A stretch of 64,000 nt of DNA, taken from NCBI GenBank assembly GCA_910575475.1, contig CAJTGD010000010.1, positions 62,001 to 126,000 on the forward strand, in the 5' to 3' direction. Numbering within the stretch: the stretch's first letter is position 1; every line of letters starts with the position of its first letter. Source of the stretch: Lachnospiraceae bacterium. GTDB lineage: Bacteria; Bacillota; Clostridia; Lachnospirales; Lachnospiraceae. This document shows positions 36,799-45,265 of the stretch, piece by piece. The notes below the pieces were generated by a model. That model saw only the letters and a list, made by a program, of their open reading frames with translations. It was not told where the DNA came from and did not search any database. Both the position numbers and the translations under genes were made by a program.

Positions 36799-37770
36799 CT
36801 ATGCCCAGTACATTTCTCCCGGCTTTTCAAAGATGATGATCTGCTTTAACGCATCTACCGTCTTGGTCAGCCCTTCGTTCTGGCTCATCAGTCCGTCCTC
36901 ATGCTCAATGCTGATCACATGGTCATACCCCGTCAGGCGAAGCTGCGAGATGATATTTTTCCAATATCCCAGGTCGTTTCCATAGCCGATGGAACGGAAG
37001 GTCCAGGAGCGCTTCTGCAGATCATGATAATTCCCGGTGTCCAAAACGCCGTTGATCCGGCAGTTGTAAGGATTGATCTGCGTGTCCTTCGCATGGAAAT
37101 GGAAGATTGCGTTCTCCTCTCCCAGCACCCGGATCACCTCAACCGGATCCATCTGCTGCCAGATCAGGTGGCTGGGATCCAGGTTCGCCCCGATCTCCGG
37201 TCCTACCTCACGGCGGAGACGGAGCAGCGAGCTTGTGTTGTATACACAGAAACCCGGATGCAGTTCCAGGGCGATCTTGTCCACGCCGTGCTCCTTCGCA
37301 AACGCCGCCTTTTTCTTCCAGTATGGGATCAGAACCTGTTCCCACTGCCACGCAAGAATCTCGCCGAAATCATCCGGCCAGGAGCAGGTGACCCAGTTGG
37401 GCATCTTCGATCCGTCGTCCGCTCCGGGGCAGCCTGAAAAGGTATTCAGGATCGATACGCCCAGCTTTTCACAGAGCAGGATCGCGTCGGTCAGGTCATC
37501 GTCAAACTGCTTTGCCTTCTCCGGATCCGGATGAATCGGGTTGCCGTGGCAGCTCAGGCCGCTGATCTCCAGATGATGCCGTGCCAGCACATCCAGAAAT
37601 TCCTTCCGTTTTTCGTCATCGCCAAGAAGCACCTTCGGGTTGCAGTGCTCCTTGCCCGGGAAGCCTCCGCATCCAATCTCCATCATCTGCACGCCCAGGC
37701 CCTCCAGGTAAGTGCATGCCTCCTCAAAGGTTTTGTTTTTTAATACCGGATTAAATACGCCTAATTTCAT
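36799..37770 (-). CDS. Sugar phosphate isomerase/epimerase (xylose isomerase-like TIM barrel)
   Basis: This 323-residue cytoplasmic TIM-barrel protein of the AP-endonuclease-2 superfamily begins MKLGVFNPVLKNKTFEEAC. The metal-site residues are in KIALELHPGF (Glu), GANLDPSHLIW (Asp, His), FHFHAKDTQI (His) and VISIEHEDGLM (Glu). Members isomerise or epimerise keto-sugars; the substrate here is unknown. It is the first gene of a two-gene unit with the uracil permease. Confidence 0.88.
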   Translation of the reverse strand: MKLGVFNPVLKNKTFEEACTYLEGLGVQMMEIGCGGFPGKEHCNPKVLLGDDEKRKEFLDVLARHHLEISGLSCHGNPIHPDPEKAKQFDDDLTDAILLCEKLGVSILNTFSGCPGADDGSKMPNWVTCSWPDDFGEILAWQWEQVLIPYWKKKAAFAKEHGVDKIALELHPGFCVYNTSSLLRLRREVGPEIGANLDPSHLIWQQMDPVEVIRVLGEENAIFHFHAKDTQINPYNCRINGVLDTGNYHDLQKRSWTFRSIGYGNDLGYWKNIISQLRLTGYDHVISIEHEDGLMSQNEGLTKTVDALKQIIIFEKPGEMYWA

Positions 37771-37863
37771 TGCTTCACATTCCTTTCTCTACTGATTTTG
37801 AAGTCGGGGAAATCGTATCTGCTGATGCTTTTACTTCAAATCCCGATCTTCAATCCTTCTGAT

Positions 37864-37892
37864 AGTATAGCAACTTTGGGCTAATGTTTCAA
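37864..37892 (-). promoter_or_regulatory. Promoter for the isomerase-uraA unit
   Basis: On the minus strand TTGAAA (37887-37892) and TATACT (37864-37869) are exactly 17 bases apart. The leader of about 90 bases contains a GATTTGAAGT/ACTTCAAAATC stem. Confidence 0.6.
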
Positions 37893-38041
37893 TGGTATTT
37901 ATCGATGCGGGCGCATCTTGAACCGAATGCGTTATTGTTCACACGATGCCTGGGAAACTACGGAAGAACCAGATATCAATTTGTCGAATTTTGGAGAATC
38001 TTGTAATGATTTGTTGAAATATTTCGATTTTATTTTTGAAA

Positions 38042-38275
38042 TTCCCATGATAGAATAGTCTTATGGGAACAGGTTGATAAAAGACGGAACGGCCGTCAAT
38101 ATACATCCAAACAGAAGCAGTTATATTTACCCCTTGATCACTCTTTAGGTAAGTGCTTGCTCAGAAAATTTGGTTCTTATTATTTTCCGCCACTACAAGT
38201 ACAATCGCATCATGATACTTCTAAAGAGAGGGATAGCTGCCTGCTAAAGCACTGCTGTCCCTCTTTTACTCATCT
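38042..38275 (+). ncRNA. Candidate non-coding transcript ending in a terminator
   Basis: The 611-base gap 37771-38381 has no gene apart from regulatory signals. TTCCCAT (38042-38048) and ATGGGAA (38063-38069) form a dyad around a -10-like TAGAAT. At 38228-38266 GAGGGATAGC pairs with GCTGTCCCTC (one G-U) and is followed by TTTT, a good intrinsic terminator on the plus strand. The 150 bases between carry no useful frame. It could be a small RNA or the leader of the gene at 38382. Confidence 0.35.
38228..38271 (+). terminator. Intrinsic terminator
   Basis: A 10-bp stem (GAGGGATAGC with GCTGTCCCTC) is followed by TTTT. Confidence 0.65.
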
Positions 38276-38381
38276 ACATAGAAAGCAGTCCATGCTTTCT
38301 GCCTGTTTGCCTCGGAATTGGATACTGTCACTTTAATTCAGTCTCTTTTTACTTTGCCTACGGCAGAAAGGAAGCGAACAA

Positions 38382-38729
38382 ATGCTTAAAAAAGACCAAA
38401 TCGCACAGGAGCTCATTTCCATCATTACTGAAGATAACACCATTGAAGAAATAAAAGAAACCCTGAAATTATGCATGGACAGCCTGAAAAGCACCACGCT
38501 GCACAGTCTTCTCTCCGAAGACAGGGAATACCAGCTCTGCCAGCTGAATTACCTTCAGGCATACAGGCGCTACCAAAAGACCGATTTTACAGAATCCCAG
38601 CGGGACCTTGTAGATACCGTCCTGGCCCGAAAAGATGAGCGGGACCTGGAACATACTACCCTCGCATATATGGCCGGACTTCTCGACAGCTACCGCATTT
38701 TAAAAAATTTCGGTCTGACAGCGGAGTGA
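38382..38729 (+). CDS. Hypothetical protein (115 aa)
   Basis: This small, soluble, helical protein of unknown family starts with MLKKDQIAQELISIITEDNT and ends with a helix YMAGLLDSYRILKNFGL. AAAGGAAG lies upstream of ATG 38382. No signal peptide, membrane segment or known motif is seen. It stands alone on the plus strand between the isomerase unit and hypB. Confidence 0.65.
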   Translation: MLKKDQIAQELISIITEDNTIEEIKETLKLCMDSLKSTTLHSLLSEDREYQLCQLNYLQAYRRYQKTDFTESQRDLVDTVLARKDERDLEHTTLAYMAGLLDSYRILKNFGLTAE

Positions 38730-38764
38730 TCCAAATTTAGTACAATTGCTGCGGGGCCAGCCGG

Positions 38765-39433
38765 TCATTTCTTCCATTCCTCCACCTGCCCCCGCAGCCA
38801 GTCCGCCCAGGCGTCCATCCCTTCTCCTGTCTTTGCGCAAATGGGGATCACCTTTGCCTCCGGATTTCGCATGTGTACATATTCCACACATTTCTCCATA
38901 TCAAAATCAAAATAGGGCAGCACATCAATCTTGTTCACCAGCACCACATCGCACACCTGGAACATGAGCGGATATTTGAGGGGCTTGTCATGGCCCTCCG
39001 GGACGGAAAGGATCATAGCATTTTTTACGGCTCCGGTGTCAAATTCCGCCGGACATACCAGGTTCCCCACATTTTCCAGGACGAGAAGATCCAGCCCGTC
39101 CACGCCGAATTCCTCAATCCCCTGTCCGGTCATCCCGGCATCCAGATGGCACATGCCCCCGGTATGGAGCTGAATGACTCTGGCGCCGTAATTCTCAATG
39201 GTCGCCGCATCCACATCGGAATCAATATCCGCCTCCATGACTCCGATCTGCATTTCACTTTTGAGCATCTCAATGGTCCGGCTCAAGGTGGTCGTCTTCC
39301 CGGCCCCCGGGCTGGACATCAGGTTGAGCAGGAATACCCCCTTTTCCTTCAGTTTTTCCCGAAGCAGATCCGCCTGCCTGTCATTATCCGCAAAGATGCT
39401 TTGCTTGATCTCGATTATCCTGTATTTTTCCAT
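38765..39433 (-). CDS. hypB: Hydrogenase nickel incorporation GTPase HypB
   Basis: This 222-residue cytoplasmic GTPase aids nickel delivery to NiFe enzymes. The P-loop is NLMSSPGAGKTTTLSR, the metal/GTP switch VMEADIDSDVDAATI, the Zn/Ni-binding HTGGMCHLDAGM, and the base motif VVLVNKIDVLPYF. The His-rich N-terminal nickel store of some HypB proteins is absent. The start at 39433 has GGAG upstream. hypA lies upstream on the same strand. No NiFe hydrogenase structural gene is in the window. Confidence 0.93.
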   Translation of the reverse strand: MEKYRIIEIKQSIFADNDRQADLLREKLKEKGVFLLNLMSSPGAGKTTTLSRTIEMLKSEMQIGVMEADIDSDVDAATIENYGARVIQLHTGGMCHLDAGMTGQGIEEFGVDGLDLLVLENVGNLVCPAEFDTGAVKNAMILSVPEGHDKPLKYPLMFQVCDVVLVNKIDVLPYFDFDMEKCVEYVHMRNPEAKVIPICAKTGEGMDAWADWLRGQVEEWKK

Positions 39434-39529
39434 TTTTTCTACTACTCCTATATGATAAATGATTTCGCTGTGTGGGATGTCCGCACAGATCAGGCCACGG
39501 CGCAAGTGTTCAAGATGTGACCTGTACCA

Positions 39530-39886
39530 TTATTCTTCGTCCCACACCTCAATGCTCCGGACCGTCATGTCGATCCCGGATACGGGCTTTAATTTTCCCC
39601 CGCCGCATTCCGGGCATTTGAAACCGCTCTGCGCGGGCCTGAGATGAGCTCCGCAGTCCAGACAGTCGGCATAGCCCGGCACCGTGCTGATCTCCAGCAG
39701 GGCATCGGCATAATGGGTTCGGTCGGTGACCGCCTTCCAGCTTTCTTCCATAAAATGCGGAACCACGCCGGAAAGCTCGCCGATCTCCAGCACGACCCGG
39801 CGGACCCGGCAGGCGGCCGAGTCCTCCTTTTCCAATATCTGATCCATCATTTTCAGCATGGCATCGCAAAGTCCCAGTTCGTGCAT
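39530..39886 (-). CDS. hypA: Hydrogenase maturation nickel metallochaperone HypA
   Basis: This 118-residue protein starts MHELGLC, with the conserved nickel-binding MHE. It has a zinc site formed by CLDCG and CPECGGG. It partners with HypB to load nickel. ATG 39886 follows AAAAGGAGG. It lies downstream of the 902-residue oxidoreductase gene and upstream of the hypB gene. Repeat A copy 3 lies between it and the oxidoreductase gene. Confidence 0.93.
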   Translation of the reverse strand: MHELGLCDAMLKMMDQILEKEDSAACRVRRVVLEIGELSGVVPHFMEESWKAVTDRTHYADALLEISTVPGYADCLDCGAHLRPAQSGFKCPECGGGKLKPVSGIDMTVRSIEVWDEE

Positions 39887-39918
39887 GAGGGTCCTCCTTT
39901 TATACAACTCCTGATGTC

Positions 39919-39989
39919 AGGAACTGTATGGAAATCACTTATGTATCTTGACGTTTCTATCTTAATTTGTCTATTTTCCAACAGTTCCT
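39919..39989. repeat. Dispersed repeat family A, copy 3
   Basis: AGGAACTGTATGGAAAT (39919-39935) and ATTTTCCAACAGTTCCT (39973-39989) are inverted near-copies with one mismatch. The core between them differs from other copies. It lies between hypA and the oxidoreductase gene and touches the latter's stop codon. Confidence 0.75.
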
Positions 39990-42697
39990 TATTTTCGCAG
40001 CTTCTTCCCGTTCTTCACCGCGATCTTGCCCACCTTCTTCACCACATGTCCTGCCACCTTGATAGGCATGGTCTCGAAGGTTCCGGCCTGGACAGGCTTC
40101 ATGTCTGTCCGCAGCTCCAGCCGGATCGCGTCAAATTCGCACTTGGTCGTACACAAGCCGCAGCCTACGCACAGGTATTCATCCACCTTGGTCGCCCCAC
40201 AGCCCAGGCACCTTGCGGTTTCTTTTTTCACCTGCTCTTCCGTAAATGTGGTCCTGGTATCTCCGAAGGACTTGGCCTTTGCCGCGTTGTAGCCCGGGAT
40301 CTGGCGCTTATCCGCATCGAAGCAGTCCATGGGAACCAATGCCTGGCTCTTGTCCAGCGCATGATAGTTCCTGCGGTCCCGCCCCATGGTCAGGGTCTGT
40401 CCCGGCTGTACATACCGGTGAAGGGAGATCGCCGCCTCTTTCCCGGCCGCAATGGCGTCAATGGCAAATTTCGGTCCGGAGTACACATCGCCGCCGGCAA
40501 AGATATCCGGCTCTCCGGTCTGATACGTCAGCGGATCCGCCTTCACGGTGCCGTTTTTGTTCAGCTCCACCCTGGTTCCGTCCAGAAGCGCTCCCCACTC
40601 GATGGACTGCCCAATGGACAGCAGCACATGTTCGCATTCCACCGTGATCGTGTCTTCTTCATCATACCGGGGAGCAAATCTGTGGTTTTCGTCGAATACA
40701 GAGGTACATTTCTTGAATACGATACCTGCCGCTTTTCCGTCTTTTACAAGGATCTCCTTTGGACCCCAGGAATGATGTACGGTGATACCTTCCTTTTCGG
40801 CTTCTTCCACTTCATCGGAAGCCGCCGGCATTTCTTCGGGGGATTCCAGACAGTACATCTCCACATTTCCGGAACCGACACGGAGGGCTGTCCTTGCTAC
40901 GTCCACCGCCACATTTCCGCCGCCCACGACCACCGTCTTTCCGTACAGCTTTGTCTCGCTTCCCAGGTTCACTTCCTTGATAAACTGGATACCGGATACC
41001 ACGCCCCGGGCATCCTCTCCGGGCACATAGACCTTCCGTCCGCCCTGAGCGCCGATGGCAAGGTAAAAGCCCTGGAATCCCTCTTCCCGGAGGTCGCTGA
41101 TGGTGACGTCCTTCCCGACCTCCACGCCGCACCGAAATTCCACGCCCATTTCCTTCAGGATCTCGATCTCCGCTTCCACCACGTCCTTTTCCAGGCGGAA
41201 AGAAGGAATGCCGTTCATCAGCATACCGCCGGGACGCTTAGCCTTGTCAAATACCACCGGAGAATAGCCTTTTTCCGCCAGATAAAAGGCGCAGCTTAAT
41301 CCTGCCGGGCCTGCCCCGATGACCGCGATCTTCTGGGGATAGGGCTTTCCGATCTGGTTCACCATAGGCGGGATATAGCGTGTCTCCGCCTTCAGGTCAT
41401 GATCCGCGATGAACCGCTTCACCTCATCAATGGCTACCGCCTCGTCCACATTTCCTCTCGTGCACTCGTCCTCACAGCGGTGATTGCAGATCCGTCCGCA
41501 GACTGCCGGGAACGGATTTTCCTTCTTGATGAGCGCCAGCGCGTCCCGATATCTTCCCTCTGCCGCCAGCCGCAGATATCCCTGCACCGCGATATGCGCC
41601 GGACAGGCTGTCTTGCAGGGCGCGGTTCCGGTCTCCACCACGTCCTCCCGGTTCTCACGGTAATCCGGGTTCCAGTCCTTTTTCGTCCATACACTGTCCC
41701 GCATCTTCCGGTACTCCGGCGGAACAATGGGCTTGGTGGTACACAGCTTCTGGCCCAGCTTCAGCGCATTGCCCGGACAATTTTCCACGCACTGGCCGCA
41801 GGCTACGCACTTCGCCTCGTCGATCTTTGCCACGTAGTTGGAGCGGATCATGTCCCTTGCGCCGTACATCAGGCCGATCCGCAGCCCAAAGCAGGAACAG
41901 GCGCAGCAGTTGCAGATGGCCGCGCTCTCCCCGGCCTCCTCGATATTCGGCATGTCATGCATCAGCCCGTTGTCCTCTGCCCGTTTCAGGATCTCATACA
42001 CCTCATCCCGGGAGATTTCCCGCGCCCGTCCGGTCCGGATGTAATGCTCCGCGCCCTTTCCCATCTGGATGCACATATCCTCCTCCAGATGCCCGCAGCC
42101 GTCGTTCAGGGTACGCCGGGACGCCCGGCAGGAGCACGGGGATACGGAAAACTTGTCGTATTTGTTGATGTAATAGCTCAGCTTGTCATAATCGTGCGCC
42201 TTGGGAATATCCTGGATCGCGCTTTCCACAGGGACGACACGCATCAGCCCATAGCCGTTTGGCATCATGGGAGACATGTCGGCCATCCGGATCCGGGTGT
42301 ATTCCTCGAATGCCCTCCCCACCTCCGGGTGGGTCTTTAAAAGCTCCTGGTTGTTGACCAGCATTTCCATAATGCCGGGCGCGAAGATCTGCATAAAATA
42401 CTGATCCTGCTTTGTCTCCGGGTTGGTCGTCAAACGGAACACCCCGATCCATGCCAGGTGGTCCGCCAGCTCTTTGACCCTCTTTTCCGGCATGCCCGTC
42501 TTTTTCACCAGGTAATCCAGGGAACGCTCCTTGCGCAGACCGGCGGCGATCGCCACGTCCGCTTCCTCATCCGTCAGGATGGAGGCCAGCGCGTAATACT
42601 CCGGCGCGTTCTCGTCGATCTTATTGACCACGCCGGTCAGGCCGCCGACTACCTTACATAATTTCACGATCTTCGGTCTTAACTTTTGTTTCGCCAT
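39989..42697 (-). CDS. Large iron-sulfur flavoprotein, NAD(P)-dependent oxidoreductase
   Basis: This 902-residue cytoplasmic protein has five parts. Residues about 1-170 include a winged-helix-like segment (ADVAIAAGLRKERSLDYLVK). Residues about 190-290 carry many Cys (VSPCSCRASRRTL; ICNCCACSC). A 4Fe-4S motif CVACGQCVENCPG follows. A GltD-like unit has the Cys-rich CKTACPAHIAVQGYL and VCGRICNHRCEDECTRGNV, an FAD site IAVIGAGPAGLSCAFYLAEK and an NAD(P) site VVVGGGNVAVDVARTALRVG. A last ferredoxin domain has CVGCGLCTTKCEF. It probably moves electrons between NAD(P)H and ferredoxin or an unknown partner. ATG 42697 follows GAGGAAGG. The link with hypAB is by position only. Confidence 0.85.
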   Translation of the reverse strand: MAKQKLRPKIVKLCKVVGGLTGVVNKIDENAPEYYALASILTDEEADVAIAAGLRKERSLDYLVKKTGMPEKRVKELADHLAWIGVFRLTTNPETKQDQYFMQIFAPGIMEMLVNNQELLKTHPEVGRAFEEYTRIRMADMSPMMPNGYGLMRVVPVESAIQDIPKAHDYDKLSYYINKYDKFSVSPCSCRASRRTLNDGCGHLEEDMCIQMGKGAEHYIRTGRAREISRDEVYEILKRAEDNGLMHDMPNIEEAGESAAICNCCACSCFGLRIGLMYGARDMIRSNYVAKIDEAKCVACGQCVENCPGNALKLGQKLCTTKPIVPPEYRKMRDSVWTKKDWNPDYRENREDVVETGTAPCKTACPAHIAVQGYLRLAAEGRYRDALALIKKENPFPAVCGRICNHRCEDECTRGNVDEAVAIDEVKRFIADHDLKAETRYIPPMVNQIGKPYPQKIAVIGAGPAGLSCAFYLAEKGYSPVVFDKAKRPGGMLMNGIPSFRLEKDVVEAEIEILKEMGVEFRCGVEVGKDVTISDLREEGFQGFYLAIGAQGGRKVYVPGEDARGVVSGIQFIKEVNLGSETKLYGKTVVVGGGNVAVDVARTALRVGSGNVEMYCLESPEEMPAASDEVEEAEKEGITVHHSWGPKEILVKDGKAAGIVFKKCTSVFDENHRFAPRYDEEDTITVECEHVLLSIGQSIEWGALLDGTRVELNKNGTVKADPLTYQTGEPDIFAGGDVYSGPKFAIDAIAAGKEAAISLHRYVQPGQTLTMGRDRRNYHALDKSQALVPMDCFDADKRQIPGYNAAKAKSFGDTRTTFTEEQVKKETARCLGCGATKVDEYLCVGCGLCTTKCEFDAIRLELRTDMKPVQAGTFETMPIKVAGHVVKKVGKIAVKNGKKLRK

Positions 42698-42773
42698 ATG
42701 CCCTTCCTCTCTGCTCCGACCAGGACGGCCGGATGCTGTAACGCTATTGTTTACGGTTGAATCTCTTGTGTTG

Positions 42774-42838
42774 ATTATAGCACAGAGTCAGGGGAAGGTA
42801 AACCAGAAAAAATGTGTTTCTCTTTTTTGGTCTGACCA
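42774..42838 (-). promoter_or_regulatory. Promoter and upstream dyad of the oxidoreductase gene
   Basis: On the minus strand TTTACC (42797-42802) and TATAAT (42774-42779) are 17 bases apart. TGGTCTGACCA (42828-42838), an 11-bp palindrome, lies further upstream in activator position. Confidence 0.5.
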
Positions 42839-42891
42839 GAGCGAAAGATATTCCTAAAAGTACAGACTATGGTATCATGTGATAAGGAGTT

Positions 42892-42934
42892 GCAAGTAGG
42901 CAATTCATTTGCCGCGCAAATTGGTTACATATAT
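42892..42934 (+). repeat. Dispersed repeat family B, copy 1
   Basis: GCAAGTAGGCAATTCATTTG, then CCGCGCAAATTGG and TTACATATATG. ATTTGC and GCAAAT form a short hairpin. Copies lie at 53284-53325 and 48398-48432, each just upstream of a gene and in the same direction as it. Confidence 0.7.
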
Positions 42935-42950
42935 GAAAAAGGAAGAGCAT

Positions 42951-43567
42951 ATGGAGCATACTAAAATAACATGCATGGCTAAGCGGAGGGCAGAGGGTTT
43001 ACTTTGGACGGATACAGGGGAGAATATGAAACGGCAGGTCTATACCAGAGGGCTTTGCCAGAATTTTAACTGGACACGGCCCGATGAAGCAGAAAAAAGA
43101 GCCGCTATTTTGCAGGATCTGTTTGCATCCTGTGGCAGCAATGTGTGGATCAAGCCTCCGCTCACACTTGCCATGGGCAATACGGTTTCCATTGGGAAGG
43201 ACACTTATATTAATTCGAATCTTACGTTGGTTGACGATCATGAGATGCTGATCGGCAATGGGGTACTGATCGCACCGAATGTAACGATCAGCACGACCAA
43301 TCACCCCTTGCATTATCTGGCACGCGCACATGGAGAAATGTATTGCAAAAGGTGGTCATGGAAGATTTTGTCTGGATCGGAAGCAATGTTGTGATCAGCG
43401 CCGGAGTGACCGTCGGAAAAGGATCGGTGATCGGCGCCGGGAGCGTTGTGACCAAAGACATTCCGCCCATGAGCTTTGCGGCAGGGGTTCCCTGCAGGGT
43501 GATCCGGGAGATTACAGACGAAGATCTGAAGGAATTTGAACCGATCCCGGAAGATACCGGCGGGTGA
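42951..43567 (+). pseudogene. Maltose/galactoside O-acetyltransferase family protein, frameshifted
   Basis: The first frame (42951 to about 43345) has the N-terminal family region AEGLLWTDTGENMKRQVYTR and the left-handed beta-helix start (NVWIKPPLTLAMGNTVSIGK, then TTNHPLHYL). The second frame (about 43345-43567) continues it with [20 protein letters not shown] and the C-terminal [17 protein letters not shown]. Restoring one A in the run AAAA near 43345 would join them as MYCKKVVMEDF. The catalytic His is in TTNHPLH. The break is a single-base loss in a homopolymer, so a sequencing error is possible. ATG 42951 follows AAAGGAAG. Confidence 0.8.
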
Positions 43568-43768
43568 TCTAAAAGGGCGCATATTTCTTATCAGTATGTG
43601 TGAGGACGATTGGATAGAATAGAGAAAAGCTGCTGCCGGAAGATTCATCTTTGTTTCTGTCTGCGCATTAGAAAATCTCTATACTCTGAAACTTCCAGGC
43701 TGCAGCACTATATTAGCGCAGCCGCCTCTCTTTGGACCATCCGCTCCATTCCTCATGCATCCGGCCTT

Positions 43769-44029
43769 CTACTCAAACTGAACCGCCTGTCCGGTCTTCG
43801 CAGACTCCCGGATGGCTTCCATCAGCGCCAGCACTCTCCTTACCTCTGGAATCTTTACAAGAAATTCTTCCTTTCCCCGGTAAGCGCGGACATAATTTTC
43901 AAAATAATTCCTGTGAGTCATCGTAACCTCAGGCAATTCCTCCGTCACGATCAGCACCACCTGAATCTCCGGATTCGTGAAGTTTTCACCCTTTATTTTT
44001 AATCTGATTTCAGTTTGTTTCAGAAACCA
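43769..44029 (-). pseudogene. Gfo/Idh/MocA oxidoreductase, C-terminal fragment
   Basis: About 87 codons match the end of sugar dehydrogenases of this family, finishing with PEVRRVLALMEAIRESAKTG and QAVQFE. The reading can be traced upstream to 44029 (WFLKQTEIRLKIKGENFTNP) and then is lost. There is no start codon, NAD domain or catalytic Lys, so it is a remnant of a lost gene, lying below the broken HipA-like gene. Confidence 0.65.
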
Positions 44030-44068
44030 GATTGTTTTGCAAACAAAAAGATAACGATATCAATGGAT

Positions 44069-44708
44069 TTATCTGTGCTCAGTATACTTAGGAATGGCTG
44101 TCCCGCCCTTCTGCCAGATTTTCTCCAAATCCAGCCTTCCATAAATCCTCTTAACCGCCGCATTGCAGCCAGCGTATTCCGCTTTCATCAGGAAATCATA
44201 ATAATTGATCTTTCTGCCATTTAACTTCACGGCAGAGGTTGGAAACTGGAATACCCTTTGATTCAGTGCATCCTCATTTTCAAGAACGCTTTGCATCACA
44301 CCTTCATCCGCTTGCGGGAGCAGGCAGCTCCCGCAGTCATAAACTGGGGCAATATCTGTAATTTTTGAAACCGGATCGTACAAAAACCCCCAATTGCCAT
44401 TATGCCGGTCGAAGTTGCCCAGCAGTGCGTCTATAACAAACATCTCCCAGAAATGCCGCAGCAGCCTGTCCGTTTCTACAAACTGCTGTTTTTCTATGGT
44501 GTCAAGAATATCGGAAAGCTCCGTTCCGCTCCCGTTGCTGTCCGAATCAAGGATGGTATTTTTGATGGAACAAAAGTCAAAAAGCTGTTCTCCATCTGCG
44601 GTAAAATCCCGGCAGGCACAGACAATTTTTGTCTTCCCTGCCACGTCGAAGGTAGTAGGCCTTACCAGGCACCCGCCTGCAGCCGGTAAAATCTATATTC
44701 CTGTTCAT
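44069..44708 (-). pseudogene. HipA-like kinase toxin, internally deleted and frameshifted
   Basis: The start ATG 44708 overlaps the antitoxin stop (ATGA) and gives MNRNIDFTGCRRVPGKAY, the normal beginning of the short HipA/CtkA type. The frame then breaks. From about 44655 another frame gives FDVAGKTKIVCACRDFTADG to the end, including the catalytic loop ALLGNFDRHNGNWGF and the DFG-like APVYDCGSC. About 50-60 residues of the N-terminal lobe, including the ATP-binding loop, are missing at the join. The catalytic half alone (191 codons) stays open. The kinase should be dead while the antitoxin gene is intact. Confidence 0.75.
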
Positions 44709-45127
44709 TCGCCCGCCCCTTTCCAAAGATACTTCTGCCGCAGGTAGTCTGCGTGTTCCGGCGTGATCACGCCCTCGCTGATCTCTGCCATGTTGATGCT
44801 TCCGTACAGTTCTCCCCACAGACAGTCCAAAATGTCGGATTTCGTTTTCAGCCCCTCCTTGTAGGCATCCAGGTCATGCTGGAGATAATCCGGCAGACCA
44901 TACTCAAAACTGCGTTCCCTCTTTGTTTCCCGGATACCGCCTTCCGTCAGCATTTCCATGGAAACGTCCAGTGCTTTTGCTAATTTATACACGGTTTCCG
45001 CCGAGCATTTTTCCAGCCTTGTCTTCCCGCTGCAGATGTCATTCAATGTTGCATGCGGCACTTCCGCCGCAACTGCAAGCCGATATTTTGTCATATTCCT
45101 TTTTGCCAGCAAATCTTCTATGATCAT
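44705..45127 (-). CDS. XRE family antitoxin of a HipBA-like pair
   Basis: This 140-residue protein has an N-terminal XRE helix-turn-helix: RNMTKYRLAVAAEVPHATLN then SAETVYKLAKALDVSMEML. A C-terminal region (residues 70-140) probably contacts the toxin. ATG 45127 follows GGAGGTGAAGGA. It should repress its own promoter at the TCGATATATCGA palindrome. The toxin gene overlapping its stop is broken, so it is now an orphan regulator. Confidence 0.85.
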   Translation of the reverse strand: MIIEDLLAKRNMTKYRLAVAAEVPHATLNDICSGKTRLEKCSAETVYKLAKALDVSMEMLTEGGIRETKRERSFEYGLPDYLQHDLDAYKEGLKTKSDILDCLWGELYGSINMAEISEGVITPEHADYLRQKYLWKGAGE

Positions 45128-45205
45128 ATTCCTTCACCTCCGCTATTCTTTAATGCGCTATTCTGTGCTGAGTAGTTACGAATCCACCTTTCTTTTCTCG
45201 CGCTT

Positions 45206-45234
45206 ATTGTATCGATATATCGAAATAATAGCAA
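45206..45234 (-). promoter_or_regulatory. Promoter and operator of the XRE/HipA-like pair
   Basis: On the minus strand TTGCTA (45229-45234) and TACAAT (45206-45211) are 17 bases apart. The 12-bp palindrome TCGATATATCGA (45212-45223) fills the spacer, the expected site for autorepression. Confidence 0.65.
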
Positions 45235-45265
45235 GGGCTTTGCACAAAATATCACAGTTGGAGCC

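Noticed and set aside
39644-41299. A 551-codon open frame on the plus strand
   Set aside because: It is antisense to hypA and the iron-sulfur flavoprotein, which carry clear motifs.
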